Translations under genes and position numbers: made by a program
NCBI RefSeq assembly: GCF_037577855.1
Contig: NZ_JBAKFX010000071.1
Span: 1 to 15,103 of the forward strand
Length of the DNA stretch: 15,103 nt
DNA from: Dethiothermospora halolimnae
GTDB lineage: Bacteria > Bacillota > Clostridia > Tissierellales > VENL01
Reading direction: 5' to 3'
Shown: piece after piece, positions 1-7,098 of the stretch
Layout of the letters: each line of letters starts with the position of its first letter
How positions within the stretch are numbered: position 1 is the stretch's first letter
The notes under the pieces: generated by a model
Seen by the model: the letters and a program-made list of their open reading frames with translations, nothing else
The model's database searches: none
What the model was told of the DNA's origin: nothing

Positions 1-62
1 ATTGAAATCTAAATATTATTAATATATTATAATATATAAATATATAAATGTTTTACATATAA
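1..62 (-). other. AT-rich intergenic end with possible -10 element
   Basis: This stretch is almost pure A/T and contains no gene. On the minus strand, beyond the tadA terminator, it carries a TATAAT hexamer but no convincing -35 at 16-18 bases. It could be part of a promoter for whatever lies beyond the window edge. In Bacilli and Clostridia that is often the SRP RNA gene and dnaX, but that is inference from synteny only. Confidence 0.25.
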
Positions 63-98
63 TAAAAGGGATATATTCTTTTAAAAGAATATATCCCC
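62..98 (-). terminator. Rho-independent terminator of tadA
   Basis: A perfect 30-base palindrome at 68-97 (arms GGGATATATTCTTTT and its complement) begins almost at the tadA stop codon. On the minus strand it is followed by TTTTATT. The long stem plus U-rich tail is a standard intrinsic terminator. Confidence 0.85.
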
Positions 99-551
99 TT
101 ATCTTTTCATTCTCAAATTTTTAAAGAAAGTTTTCATTATATTTGAACACTGCTCCTTTAATATTCCCTTTGTTACATCAACACTATGATTAAACTTAGG
201 GTTATTGGTTATATCTATTATAGAACCACATGCCCCCATTTTAGGATCATCTGTGCCTATAACCAATCTTTTTATTCTTGAGTTAAGTATTGCCCCTGCA
301 CACATAGGGCATGGTTCAACGGTTACATATATTGTACAATCTATAAGTCTCCATCCATTTAAATTTTTACTAGCCTCTCTTATTGCTATTATCTCTCCAT
401 GGGTTGTGGGGTCCTTAGACTTTTCCCTTAGATTATAACCTCTACCTATTATTTTATTATCCTTTACAACCACTGCTCCTATTGGTACTTCATCTATATC
501 ATATGCTTTATATGCTTCATTTAATGCCATTTTCATAAAATACTTATCCAT
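99..551 (-). CDS. tadA: tRNA-specific adenosine deaminase TadA
   Basis: A 150-residue zinc deaminase that converts adenosine 34 to inosine in the anticodon of tRNA-Arg(ACG), allowing it to read CGU, CGC and CGA. The sequence shows the cytidine/deoxycytidylate deaminase fold signature: H51-G-E53 (zinc ligand and proton-shuttle glutamate) and P80-C81-P-M-C84 (the two cysteine zinc ligands), plus the VPIGAVVV strand near residue 22. Length is typical for the family. The open frame continues upstream to 620, but that extension is the antisense of an encoded tRNA. The start at 549-551, preceded by GGGTGA, gives the usual N terminus MDKYFMKMAL. It lies 36 bases behind tRNA-Arg(CCT) and is probably co-transcribed with it from the consensus promoter at 696-724. 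Function is certain at family level. Confidence 0.96.
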   Translation of the reverse strand: MDKYFMKMALNEAYKAYDIDEVPIGAVVVKDNKIIGRGYNLREKSKDPTTHGEIIAIREASKNLNGWRLIDCTIYVTVEPCPMCAGAILNSRIKRLVIGTDDPKMGACGSIIDITNNPKFNHSVDVTKGILKEQCSNIMKTFFKNLRMKR

Positions 552-587
552 ATTTTCACCCGCCAATTTTAATTTTGGGTATAAAAA

Positions 588-664
588 TGGCGCACCTAGG
601 AGGATTCGAACCCCCGGCACGTGCCTTAGGAGGGCACTGCTCTATCCTACTGAGCTATAGGTGC
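588..664 (-). tRNA. tRNA-Arg, anticodon CCT
   Basis: A 77-base tRNA with encoded CCA. The acceptor arm GCACCTA pairs with TAGGTGC, with discriminator G. The D arm is GCTC/GAGC, the anticodon arm GTGCC-CTCCTAA-GGCAC (anticodon CCT at 628-630), and the T arm GGGGG-TTCGAAT-CCTCC with one G-U pair. It reads the AGG arginine codon. It sits between a consensus promoter and tadA. Two extra bases on each side (GC/GC) extend the acceptor stem by chance, but the T8-A9 spacing to the D stem places the true 5' end at 664. Confidence 0.97.
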
Positions 665-695
665 GCATAAAGTTTATTTACTTAGACAACTATAT

Positions 696-724
696 ATTAT
701 ATATGATGAGCTATGGTTTGTCAA
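696..724 (-). promoter_or_regulatory. Consensus sigma-A promoter for tRNA-Arg and tadA
   Basis: On the minus strand TTGACA (719-724) and TATAAT (696-701) are separated by exactly 17 bases, a perfect match to the vegetative consensus. The expected start point is near 689, about 25 bases before the tRNA 5' end. The -35 lies only four bases beyond the dacF terminator, so this promoter restarts transcription directly after it. Confidence 0.9.
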
Positions 725-727
725 GTT

Positions 728-767
728 AAAAGCTGGGACAAAGGTACAATCCCTTTGTCCCAGCTTT
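728..767 (-). terminator. Rho-independent terminator of dacF
   Basis: A 16-bp perfect stem (arms 729-744 and 752-767, containing GCTGGGACAAAGG) with a 7-base loop lies just beyond the dacF stop codon. On the minus strand the 3' arm ends in a short T run (CTTTTAAC). The strong stem makes up for the modest U tract. Confidence 0.85.
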
Positions 768-774
768 CAACTTG

Positions 775-1956
775 TTAATCAAATAATCCAAATATAGCAT
801 TTTTAAGTCCCACTACCATTGCTGCTATAAAATCAAATATCCTTTCAAATATATTCCTTTTTTCCACAGCTCTTTCTGCTATTAAATCAATTTTTTCTAA
901 TACTTTTCCATTTTTATATACTACCATTTCCCCTAACTTATCTCCCTTTTTAATTGGAGCTGTTATTTCTTCATCTACTATTTTTTCTACTTTAATTTCA
1001 TCAGTTTTCTTAACTAGTTTAATAAAATCCTTTTTAGGATAGATATTTAAATCAGGATTTTCTCCCTTATCCACAGTAACCTTTGTTATATCATCTTTTG
1101 ATACCATAACCTTATTTTTAAAGTTTTTCATGGCATATTCTAATAGTTCTTTACTAGTTTCCTTTCTTTGTTCCTTAGTTTTAGCTCCCATTTGTATCGC
1201 TATAACTCTAAAGGGTTTATCATTGTTGTTATCTGATATTTCCATGGTAGATATTAAACAGTTCCCAGCATCTCCAGTATAACCTGTTTTCAAACCATCA
1301 ACTTTAGGAATTAAATCAAGAAGAGGATTTGTACTGGCTTTTCTAAAGTTTCTCTCTGGTATATTAAGTTCTTCTTTATTTGTTATATTAAGAATCTCTG
1401 GATGTTCTTTTAAAATATGGCGGGATAACTTAAATAGATCTTTAACACTCATACTATTTTGACCATTATCCTTAACTGGCATACCCGATGCATTTATAAA
1501 GTTTGCAGTATTAAGCCCTATTTCCTTGGCCTTTTGATTCATTATATTAGTAAATTCCCCTTCAGAACCTGCCACATGTTCAGCTATAGCAACACTGGCA
1601 TCATTTCCTGATGGTATTAACATGCCTTCAATTAATGTCTTTAGTTTTACCTTCTCTCCTAACTTCAAATTAAAGGATGAACCCCCTACTTTAGTTGGTT
1701 CTTCTCCTATTGTAACCATATCTTCTAGACTTATATTACCAGCTTTTATATCATCCATTACAACTAAATAGGTCATAAGCTTTGTTAAACTGGCTATCTG
1801 AAGTGGCTTGTCCGTATTATGTTCATATATTATATCCCCTGTTTCAAAATCCCCTACAAGTACTGATTTTACATTATCTTCTAAATTACCATCTCCATAG
1901 GAAATAGAAGTAGCCATAAATATTATTAATATAACTGCTATCAAAGTTTTTTTCAT
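775..1956 (-). CDS. dacF: D-alanyl-D-alanine carboxypeptidase (DacF/PBP5 type)
   Basis: A 393-residue serine peptidase of family S11 that removes the terminal D-alanine from peptidoglycan pentapeptides outside the membrane. Visible features: an N-terminal signal peptide (about residues 1-20, KKT followed by a hydrophobic run), the SxxK active site S56-L-T-K59, the second motif S116-G-N118 and the third motif K223-T-G225. A C-terminal beta-rich PBP5-C-like domain follows, then an amphipathic tail of about 25 residues rich in F, I and V that probably anchors the enzyme to the membrane. The start is well set by GGAGGT eight bases upstream. It follows the aminopeptidase gene but is separated from it by a hairpin containing a parS core, so it may have its own promoter; none is convincing in 1957-2065. 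The gene symbol reflects the closest named family, and a different S11 paralogue name is possible. Confidence 0.93.
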   Translation of the reverse strand: MKKTLIAVILIIFMATSISYGDGNLEDNVKSVLVGDFETGDIIYEHNTDKPLQIASLTKLMTYLVVMDDIKAGNISLEDMVTIGEEPTKVGGSSFNLKLGEKVKLKTLIEGMLIPSGNDASVAIAEHVAGSEGEFTNIMNQKAKEIGLNTANFINASGMPVKDNGQNSMSVKDLFKLSRHILKEHPEILNITNKEELNIPERNFRKASTNPLLDLIPKVDGLKTGYTGDAGNCLISTMEISDNNNDKPFRVIAIQMGAKTKEQRKETSKELLEYAMKNFKNKVMVSKDDITKVTVDKGENPDLNIYPKKDFIKLVKKTDEIKVEKIVDEEITAPIKKGDKLGEMVVYKNGKVLEKIDLIAERAVEKRNIFERIFDFIAAMVVGLKNAIFGLFD

Positions 1957-2066
1957 CTGTTTACCTCCATTAAATTACTTTTATACCCATTCCCTTTATA
2001 GTTTATCATTTTTATCTTCTTTTTTAAATGTGAATTTTTTCAAATAGAAATAATATCTTCTTATAT

Positions 2067-2108
2067 AACTAAAAGTCGACGTTTCACGTGAAACATCGAC
2101 TTTTAGTT
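2067..2108 (-). terminator. Terminator-like 42-base palindrome after the Xaa-Pro aminopeptidase gene
   Basis: The arms AACTAAAAGTCGA (2067-2079) and TCGACTTTTAGTT (2096-2108) flank a perfect GTTTCAC/GTGAAAC palindrome with only one mismatched pair (2080/2095). The hairpin starts one base past the stop codon of the gene. The U tract on the minus strand is interrupted (CTTTTAGTTATAT), so its strength as a terminator is uncertain. The centre is a parS core, listed separately. Confidence 0.6.
2080..2095. promoter_or_regulatory. parS site, ParB/Spo0J (or Noc-like) binding core
   Basis: The plus strand reads CGTTTCACGTGAAACA, which matches the Bacillota chromosomal parS consensus TGTTTCACGTGAAACA at 15 of 16 positions. 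ParB (Spo0J) loads at such sites and spreads as part of origin segregation and SMC loading. Related Noc sites differ in the central bases (ATTTCCCGGGAAAT), so ParB is the better fit. The origin-proximal gene context (rrn, serS, tadA) agrees with a functional site. Confidence 0.8.
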
Positions 2109-2109
2109 A

Positions 2110-3480
2110 CTATTTATTCATAAATTCTTCTATATCATCAATTTCTTTTATTATATTTTTAGATAAATTTTCATAGCCATCCTCTGTAATTAATATATCA
2201 TCTTCTATTCTTATTCCTATCCCCTCTTCTTCTATATAAAGACCCGGTTCTATTGTTATAACCATACCCGGTTTTAGTTCTGAGAACATTCCCAAATCAT
2301 GTACATCTAGTCCCATTGGATGGGACACACTATGGAAGTAATATTCCCCTAGTTCTTCTTTCGTCTCAAGGAGACCTATTTTTTTACATTCTTCAAATAA
2401 AATTTTCTTAGTTATATCATCTAAGTCTAATATAGTGATACCGGGTTTTACCGCCTTTATTGTTTCTTTTTGAGCCTTTAATACTATATTATATATTTGT
2501 TTTTGTCTTTCTGTAAATTTCCCATTTACAGGAAATGTTCTACTAATATCACTGGCATAATGGTGATAATCTGCACCAACATCGAACAATATAAGGTCTC
2601 CATCTTTTATCTTACTATTATTAGCATCATAATGAAGGATAGTTGCATTTTTCCCTGATGCTGCTATGGGTAAAAATGAATGTTCAGTGGAGCCCATTCT
2701 TGCAGCAGTAAAATCAAAATATGATTGAAGTTCATACTCCATCATATTTGGTTTAGCATTTTTCATAAGTTCTTTTATTCCTTCTTTAGTAATATTAATC
2801 GCCTTCTTTATTTTTTCTATCTCTTCCCCTGTCTTAATAGCTCTAAGTTCCGAAACTTTATCCTTTATACTCTTTATATTTATATTGGAATGATTGTCTA
2901 ATATATCCAATGCAAATTCTTCTTTGGCTTCTTTTAATATATATGGCTTATCATCCTTTAACCTTAAATTCTCTATAAACCTATCTTTATCCCATATATT
3001 AACGTCTAAATATATACTCTTTATATTATTGACATCTGTACTAAAACTAGTTGTTCCCCTTATATCCTCTATTCCTGATATTTCTTTTGCCTCTTTTTCA
3101 TTTAAACTATCTGAAGTCCATCTGCTTTTGGTAGATTTAGGACTTTTTATAAAAAGAATTTCTTCTAATTTATTGTCTATTTTCTTCATAACAAATATGC
3201 TATATCCTTCATCTATCCCTGTGAAATAATAAAGATTGCTGTTAGGGTAATATTTTCTATCGGTCATTGAGTGATTGGAAAATAATACAACCATAGAATT
3301 ATTTTCTAATCTCTGTGCTAGCTTTTCTCTATTTCTTATAAAAAATTCTTTACCCATTTTCCTAGTTATGTTGTTGTCTTCTATAGCTTGATTTTTCTTA
3401 ATAGCTGCATTATAAGCTCCACTAAATCCTATGGATATAGTAATAAAAAATACTAATAAAAAAGTAAATTTTTTCTTCAT
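2110..3480 (-). CDS. Membrane-targeted Xaa-Pro aminopeptidase (M24B)
   Basis: A 456-residue dinuclear-metal peptidase that removes the N-terminal residue before proline. After a hydrophobic N terminus (about residues 4-22, signal peptide or anchor) comes an aminopeptidase-P N-terminal domain (about 38-190, including a YFTG-type motif near 85). The pita-bread catalytic domain follows (about 215-450). All five metal ligands are visible: D300 (in LILFDVG), D311 (in SDISRTF), H387 (in SHPMGLDVHD), E411 (in TIEPGLY) and E426 (in RIEDD), plus H283 in the HYD motif. The start follows a strong GGGGGAG site. Most PepP homologues are cytosolic, so the N-terminal export segment is notable and places this enzyme outside the membrane. 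It lies directly downstream of a lipoprotein aminopeptidase, which suggests a shared job in trimming external peptides (inference). Confidence 0.92.
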   Translation of the reverse strand: MKKKFTFLLVFFITISIGFSGAYNAAIKKNQAIEDNNITRKMGKEFFIRNREKLAQRLENNSMVVLFSNHSMTDRKYYPNSNLYYFTGIDEGYSIFVMKKIDNKLEEILFIKSPKSTKSRWTSDSLNEKEAKEISGIEDIRGTTSFSTDVNNIKSIYLDVNIWDKDRFIENLRLKDDKPYILKEAKEEFALDILDNHSNINIKSIKDKVSELRAIKTGEEIEKIKKAINITKEGIKELMKNAKPNMMEYELQSYFDFTAARMGSTEHSFLPIAASGKNATILHYDANNSKIKDGDLILFDVGADYHHYASDISRTFPVNGKFTERQKQIYNIVLKAQKETIKAVKPGITILDLDDITKKILFEECKKIGLLETKEELGEYYFHSVSHPMGLDVHDLGMFSELKPGMVITIEPGLYIEEEGIGIRIEDDILITEDGYENLSKNIIKEIDDIEEFMNK

Positions 3481-3513
3481 TTTATCTCCCCCTATTATTT
3501 ACAACATATGAAC

Positions 3514-3522
3514 ATTATAACA
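3514..3522 (-). promoter_or_regulatory. Extended -10 promoter for the Xaa-Pro aminopeptidase gene
   Basis: The minus strand carries TGT-TATAAT (an extended -10, TGn plus a perfect hexamer) between the upstream terminator and the ribosome binding site. No good -35 is seen at 17-18 bases, as is common for extended -10 promoters. The predicted start is near 3507, giving a leader of about 27 bases. Confidence 0.55.
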
Positions 3523-3551
3523 TAACTTAGGTTTATATCCTATTGATAAGT

Positions 3552-3583
3552 AAAAAATTAGTAGATAATATCTACTAATTTTT
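3552..3583 (-). terminator. Rho-independent terminator overlapping the M1 peptidase stop codon
   Basis: An almost perfect palindrome (arms 3553-3567 and 3569-3583, core TTAGTAGATA) is followed on the minus strand by a T run (TTTTTTACTT). The TAG stop codon at 3575-3577 lies inside the 5' arm, so translation ends within the terminator stem. Confidence 0.75.
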
Positions 3584-5152
3584 ATTATATATCCACTTAT
3601 TAAACATCTCAGTTAAGTCCTCACCGGTAACCTCTTCACATACCCTCTTAAAATCTTCAGTTGTTGCTATTAAGAAGCTATATTTTTTAAAATACTTCTT
3701 AAGTATATTATATAGTGTATCTTCACCATATTTTTTCCCTATTTCATGGATAAAGATGGCTCCCTTATTATATGCTAAAGCACCATAATCGGTCCAATTT
3801 TTATATTCATTTAAAGGTTTTAACACCCTATCATCAGACAGAATTTCTTTTACACGGGTATATCCACTTTCAACATTATTTTTAAAGTATTTTTCCGATG
3901 CCTCTTTTCCATATTTTTCATCACAATATACCACTTCTGAATAGGATGTTATTGACTCATCTAGCCAAGCTTCATCTATCTCATCATTACCAACAACACT
4001 ATACCACCATTGATGTCCCGTTTCATGGGCTATGACTATTTCTAAATATCCTTTTCTTGATTTATTGTAGTATTTATCACCTATAAATACTATACCTGGA
4101 TATTCCATCCCCGATGGAAAACTAGTTTGAACCACAGAGTATTGGCCAAAGGGATATTTGCCAAAAGTATCATTAAAAATATCTATAGAATCTGAAGATA
4201 TGTCTAATACTAGCTTATTTATCTCATTAGTGTTATCATCTAGTACATAGACTTTTACTAATGTTCCATCAACATCCCTTTCTAGTACCTTAAAGTGTTC
4301 ACTGGCAACCCATGCAAAATCCCTCATTAGTCTAGACTCAATCTTCCAAATTTTTTTATTATCTTTTATCTCCTCAGATAATATATTTCCCGATGATGCT
4401 ATAGTTATGTTCTTTGGAGTTTCTATACTAATGTCATAGTTACTTGTATCACTATAGAAAGGATCTCCTATACTATAGTAAGGATCCAGATTCCAGCCCT
4501 CATCATCATATACCGCTGCTATTGGATACCAGTTTCCAAAGTTAAATGTTTTATCTCCATATCCAAATCTATCCCTAGCAGGGGGAAGTTTTACAAAATA
4601 TTCTAGATTTATCTCAACAATCTCCCCGGGCTTTAAACTTTCATCTAAAGGCACCTTAAGGATGGTATTTCCTTTCCCACTTATTGAATAATCTACATCA
4701 GTATTATTAACTTTAATATCTTTTATGTCCATATATCCCTCTTTAAATCCATCGGGATATGCAGAACTTATACCTCCAAATAAAGAGGGAGCCGTTTCTT
4801 TTCTTTTAAATGCATTTGGATAGAGATGAAAGTATACTTCATTTAAGTCTACATTTTCATTATTTACATACTTAACCATTTGCTTTCCCTTATAGCTTTT
4901 GTCCTGGGGATTGAATTTAACATCTATATTATATTTATTAAGTTTATCTAGTTTTAAGTTATTATAATCCTTTACTAAAACCGTATCATAATTTTTATCA
5001 CTATAATTTATAGATACACTACTTTCATCTTTCTTGTCATCTTGTATTTTTATATCACTAGTATTTTCTTCAGTACCATTACATCCCATAAGTATTAGTG
5101 TAATAGACATAACTATAACTAATATTAAAGCTACTTTTTTGTTGTTTTTCAT
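3575..5152 (-). CDS. Lipoprotein M1-family zinc metallopeptidase (aminopeptidase)
   Basis: A 525-residue gluzincin. The N terminus is a lipoprotein signal with lipobox L21-M-G-C24, so the mature enzyme should be tethered to the outer face of the membrane by a diacylglyceryl cysteine. A beta-sandwich M1 N-terminal domain (about 70-290) precedes the catalytic domain. The latter shows a GMEYPG motif (348-353, equivalent to the GAMEN exopeptidase loop), H376-E377-T-G-H380 and the third zinc ligand E399, exactly 19 residues after H380. Y461 (in ALAYNKGA) is the likely transition-state tyrosine. It lacks the long C-terminal helical domain of classic PepN, as is usual for short bacterial M1 enzymes. 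It lies 76 bases behind serS with no strong promoter of its own, so some readthrough is likely. Exact substrate preference cannot be read from the sequence. Confidence 0.92.
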   Translation of the reverse strand: MKNNKKVALILVIVMSITLILMGCNGTEENTSDIKIQDDKKDESSVSINYSDKNYDTVLVKDYNNLKLDKLNKYNIDVKFNPQDKSYKGKQMVKYVNNENVDLNEVYFHLYPNAFKRKETAPSLFGGISSAYPDGFKEGYMDIKDIKVNNTDVDYSISGKGNTILKVPLDESLKPGEIVEINLEYFVKLPPARDRFGYGDKTFNFGNWYPIAAVYDDEGWNLDPYYSIGDPFYSDTSNYDISIETPKNITIASSGNILSEEIKDNKKIWKIESRLMRDFAWVASEHFKVLERDVDGTLVKVYVLDDNTNEINKLVLDISSDSIDIFNDTFGKYPFGQYSVVQTSFPSGMEYPGIVFIGDKYYNKSRKGYLEIVIAHETGHQWWYSVVGNDEIDEAWLDESITSYSEVVYCDEKYGKEASEKYFKNNVESGYTRVKEILSDDRVLKPLNEYKNWTDYGALAYNKGAIFIHEIGKKYGEDTLYNILKKYFKKYSFLIATTEDFKRVCEEVTGEDLTEMFNKWIYNKN

Positions 5153-5195
5153 GACCCACTACCTTTCAAAATTTATTTTAATAGTTATAAACTAT

Positions 5196-5217
5196 GGGAC
5201 TGGTATTATCCAGTCCC
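5196..5217 (-). terminator. Weak terminator hairpin behind serS
   Basis: An 8-bp perfect stem GGGACTGG/CCAGTCCC (5196-5203 and 5210-5217) with a six-base loop lies 12 bases past the serS stop. On the minus strand it is followed by ATAGTTTATAAC, which is a poor U tract. Termination is therefore probably partial and would allow expression of the M1 peptidase gene. Confidence 0.5.
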
Positions 5218-5228
5218 CACATTATCTA

Positions 5229-6503
5229 TTATTTATTCTCTATCTTCTCAATTCCTCCCATATAGGGTCTTAGTTCTTTAGGTATTATGACACTACCATC
5301 TTCAGTTTGGTTATTCTCAAGTATTGCAGCTACTGTTCTTCCAACTGCTAGAGCTGATCCATTTAGTGTATGAACATATTTGGGCTTTTTATCTTCACCC
5401 CTATATCTTATATTTGCCCTTCTTGCTTGGAAATCTTCAAAGTTACTACAAGATGATATCTCAACATATCTATTGTAACTTGGCATCCATACTTCTAAGT
5501 CATATGTTTTTGCTGATGAAAAGCCTAAATCCCCTGTGCATAATTCCACAACTCTATAAGGAAGTTCTAGTCTTTTAAGTACTTCTTCTGCATTATTTGT
5601 TAACTTTTCTAGCTCATCATAGGAATCCTCTGGTTTTACTAACTTTACAAGCTCTACCTTATCAAATTGATGATTTCTTATTAATCCTCTAGTATCCCTG
5701 CCTGCAGACCCTGCTTCTTGTCTAAAACAAGGGGTATAAGCTGTATAATATTTTGGAACTTCCCTAATATTTAAAATTTCGTCCCTATGAAGATTAGTTA
5801 TAGGTACCTCTGCAGTTGGAACTAAGAAAAAATCCTTACTTGGTATATTAAACGCGTCTTCCTCAAATTTAGGAAGCTGTCCTGTTCCCGTCATACTATC
5901 CCTATTTACCATCAGAGGTGGTAATATTTCTGTATATCCTTCTTCATTAGTATGTATATCTAACATGAAATTTATAAGGGCTCTTTCAAGTTTTGCACCT
6001 AATCCTTTAAATAGGGAAAATCTTGCCCCTGCAATTTTTGATGCCCTTTCAAAGTCAAACATATTAAGTTCAGTTCCTATATCCCAATGGGGCTTTGCTT
6101 CAAATTCAAATTCTTTAGGCTCTCCATACTTTCTTATCTCCATATTATCTTCTTCATCATTTCCCACTTTAACCTCTGGATTTGGAATATTAGGTATTGT
6201 TAAAAGTATATTATTTAGTTCCCCTTCTATTTCTTTAACTTTGGGGTCCATATCCTTTATATCTTGAGATAATGTTTTCATCTCTTTTAATATATCTGAT
6301 ATATCCCTACCTTCTTTTTTTAACTTTGGTATTTCTTTAGAAACTGTATTCTGTTTAGCTTTCATGTTTTCAACTTCAACTAATAATTCCCTTCTTTTTT
6401 CGTCCAACTCTAATATTTTATCAATGTTAAAGTCTCCACCCCTTGTTGATAATAATTCTTTTATCTCTTCTGGGTTTGTTCTTATTTTTTTTATGTCTAA
6501 CAT
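5229..6503 (-). CDS. serS: Seryl-tRNA synthetase
   Basis: A 424-residue class II aminoacyl-tRNA synthetase that charges tRNA-Ser with serine in the cytosol; the length is the family norm. Residues about 1-110 form the N-terminal tRNA-binding coiled coil (K/E-rich helices). The catalytic core shows the TxE serine-binding motif T230-A-E232, class II motif 2 from F260 to F280 (FRQEAGSAGRDT then GLIRNHQF) and motif 3 N381-GSALAVGRT. The start follows a perfect AGGAGG. It is preceded by a serine T-box leader (6520-6769), so expression rises when uncharged tRNA-Ser accumulates. It is followed by extracytoplasmic peptidase genes that may be reached by readthrough. Confidence 0.98.
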   Translation of the reverse strand: MLDIKKIRTNPEEIKELLSTRGGDFNIDKILELDEKRRELLVEVENMKAKQNTVSKEIPKLKKEGRDISDILKEMKTLSQDIKDMDPKVKEIEGELNNILLTIPNIPNPEVKVGNDEEDNMEIRKYGEPKEFEFEAKPHWDIGTELNMFDFERASKIAGARFSLFKGLGAKLERALINFMLDIHTNEEGYTEILPPLMVNRDSMTGTGQLPKFEEDAFNIPSKDFFLVPTAEVPITNLHRDEILNIREVPKYYTAYTPCFRQEAGSAGRDTRGLIRNHQFDKVELVKLVKPEDSYDELEKLTNNAEEVLKRLELPYRVVELCTGDLGFSSAKTYDLEVWMPSYNRYVEISSCSNFEDFQARRANIRYRGEDKKPKYVHTLNGSALAVGRTVAAILENNQTEDGSVIIPKELRPYMGGIEKIENK

Positions 6504-6519
6504 TTTAACTCCTCCTTAT

Positions 6520-6769
6520 ATAGTATTATAAAAAACATAAAAATAAACCTTCATCCCTAAAAAAGGGACGAAGGTTTTCCGCGTTGCCACCCTAGTTAAC
6601 CATAACGGTTCTCTCGTTGCACTATAACCTGTGCAAAGGGTTTTACCTTCAAGTAAAATGCTCCAGGACGGATTCAATAATATCCTTTATTAGTTTCCAC
6701 CAACCACTAACTCTCTATAAAAGAATAATTATTTACTGCTTCCCATCGTAGCCTTTATCCTATATTTTA
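6520..6769 (-). promoter_or_regulatory. Serine T-box riboswitch leader of serS (specifier UCC)
   Basis: The minus-strand leader contains the defining T-box AGGGTGGCAACGCGG (plus positions 6579-6593). Upstream, Stem I shows AGAGAG and the distal loop GGTTGGTG (about 6695-6716). On the 3' side of Stem I the sequence GAATCCGTCCTGGAGC gives TCC (6670-6672), a serine codon followed by a purine, as the specifier. The arrangement is a transcriptional T-box: uncharged tRNA-Ser binds, the antiterminator forms and the following terminator is avoided. Confidence 0.95.
6532..6578 (-). terminator. T-box-controlled terminator
   Basis: The stem arms AAACCTTCATCCC (6545-6557) and GGGACGAAGGTTT (6565-6577) form 12 to 13 pairs including one G-U, with an A/U-only loop. 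They are followed on the minus strand by TTTATTTTTATGTTTTTT. This is the leader terminator that the T-box antiterminator competes with. Confidence 0.92.
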
Positions 6770-6775
6770 AAATGA

Positions 6776-6804
6776 ATTATACCATATAATATAATTATTA
6801 TCAA
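6776..6804 (-). promoter_or_regulatory. Sigma-A promoter of the serS T-box leader
   Basis: TTGATA (6799-6804) and TATAAT (6776-6781) are spaced by exactly 17 bases on the minus strand. The predicted start near 6769 coincides with the 5' end of the T-box leader, a few bases ahead of Stem I. Confidence 0.88.
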
Positions 6805-6837
6805 GAAAAATTATATTATTATATATACTTATATTAT

Positions 6838-6867
6838 TTGTATATAAATATTTATTATGCCAATAAT
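6838..6867 (+). promoter_or_regulatory. Possible promoter for the 63-codon plus-strand gene
   Basis: TTGTAT (6838-6843) and AATAAT (6862-6867) with an 18-base spacer give a start near 6875, ahead of the ribosome binding site at 6893. The region is so AT-rich that chance matches are expected. Confidence 0.3.
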
Positions 6868-6905
6868 ATTAATAAGATAAAATTTATTTTTTAGGGGGTC
6901 TTCAC

Positions 6906-7097
6906 ATGAGCAATTTAAATATATTGTCTCAATTAAGTGATATGAAAGAAGTGGACTATAGAAATACTTTAGCCCTTGCAAGTATCATAGAGTTACTGGT
7001 GGACAAGGGTATTATTAATAGAAATGATATTGCAATAAAGGCTAAAGAACTAGATAATATGTCCATTGATGATATAAAATTAAAACGGATGAGATAA
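6906..7097 (+). CDS. Small hypothetical protein, 63 residues
   Basis: The only plus-strand gene, transcribed divergently from serS. I do not recognise a named family. It is likely real: AGGGGG (6893-6898) sits seven bases before the ATG, and a hairpin with a T run follows directly after the stop. The protein is predicted to be helical and soluble, with a hydrophobic central helix (TLALASIIELLVDKGI) followed by a polar KAKELD segment; it has no cysteines, signal or membrane segment. The N-terminal half looks like a small helix-turn-helix-sized helical bundle, but no DNA-binding motif can be claimed. It converges with the coiled-coil gene at 7114-7767. Confidence 0.7.
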   Translation: MSNLNILSQLSDMKEVDYRNTLALASIIELLVDKGIINRNDIAIKAKELDNMSIDDIKLKRMR

Positions 7098-7098
7098 T

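Noticed and set aside
552..620. N-terminal extension of the tadA reading frame
   Set aside because: It is translated from the 3' half of tRNA-Arg and its flank, has no ribosome site and is absent from normal TadA N termini.
662..666. Longer 9-bp acceptor stem for the tRNA
   Set aside because: The extra GC/GC pairs are chance: the spacing from T8-A9 to the D stem and the encoded CCA fix the ends at 664 and 588.
1957..2066. Sporulation-sigma promoter before dacF
   Set aside because: No match to sigma-F or sigma-G consensus with proper spacing was found; only weak A/T-rich vegetative-like hexamers are present.
5034..6267. Plus-strand open frames opposite the M1 peptidase and serS genes
   Set aside because: They lie entirely opposite strongly conserved minus-strand genes, lack ribosome sites and have unnatural composition; they are shadows.
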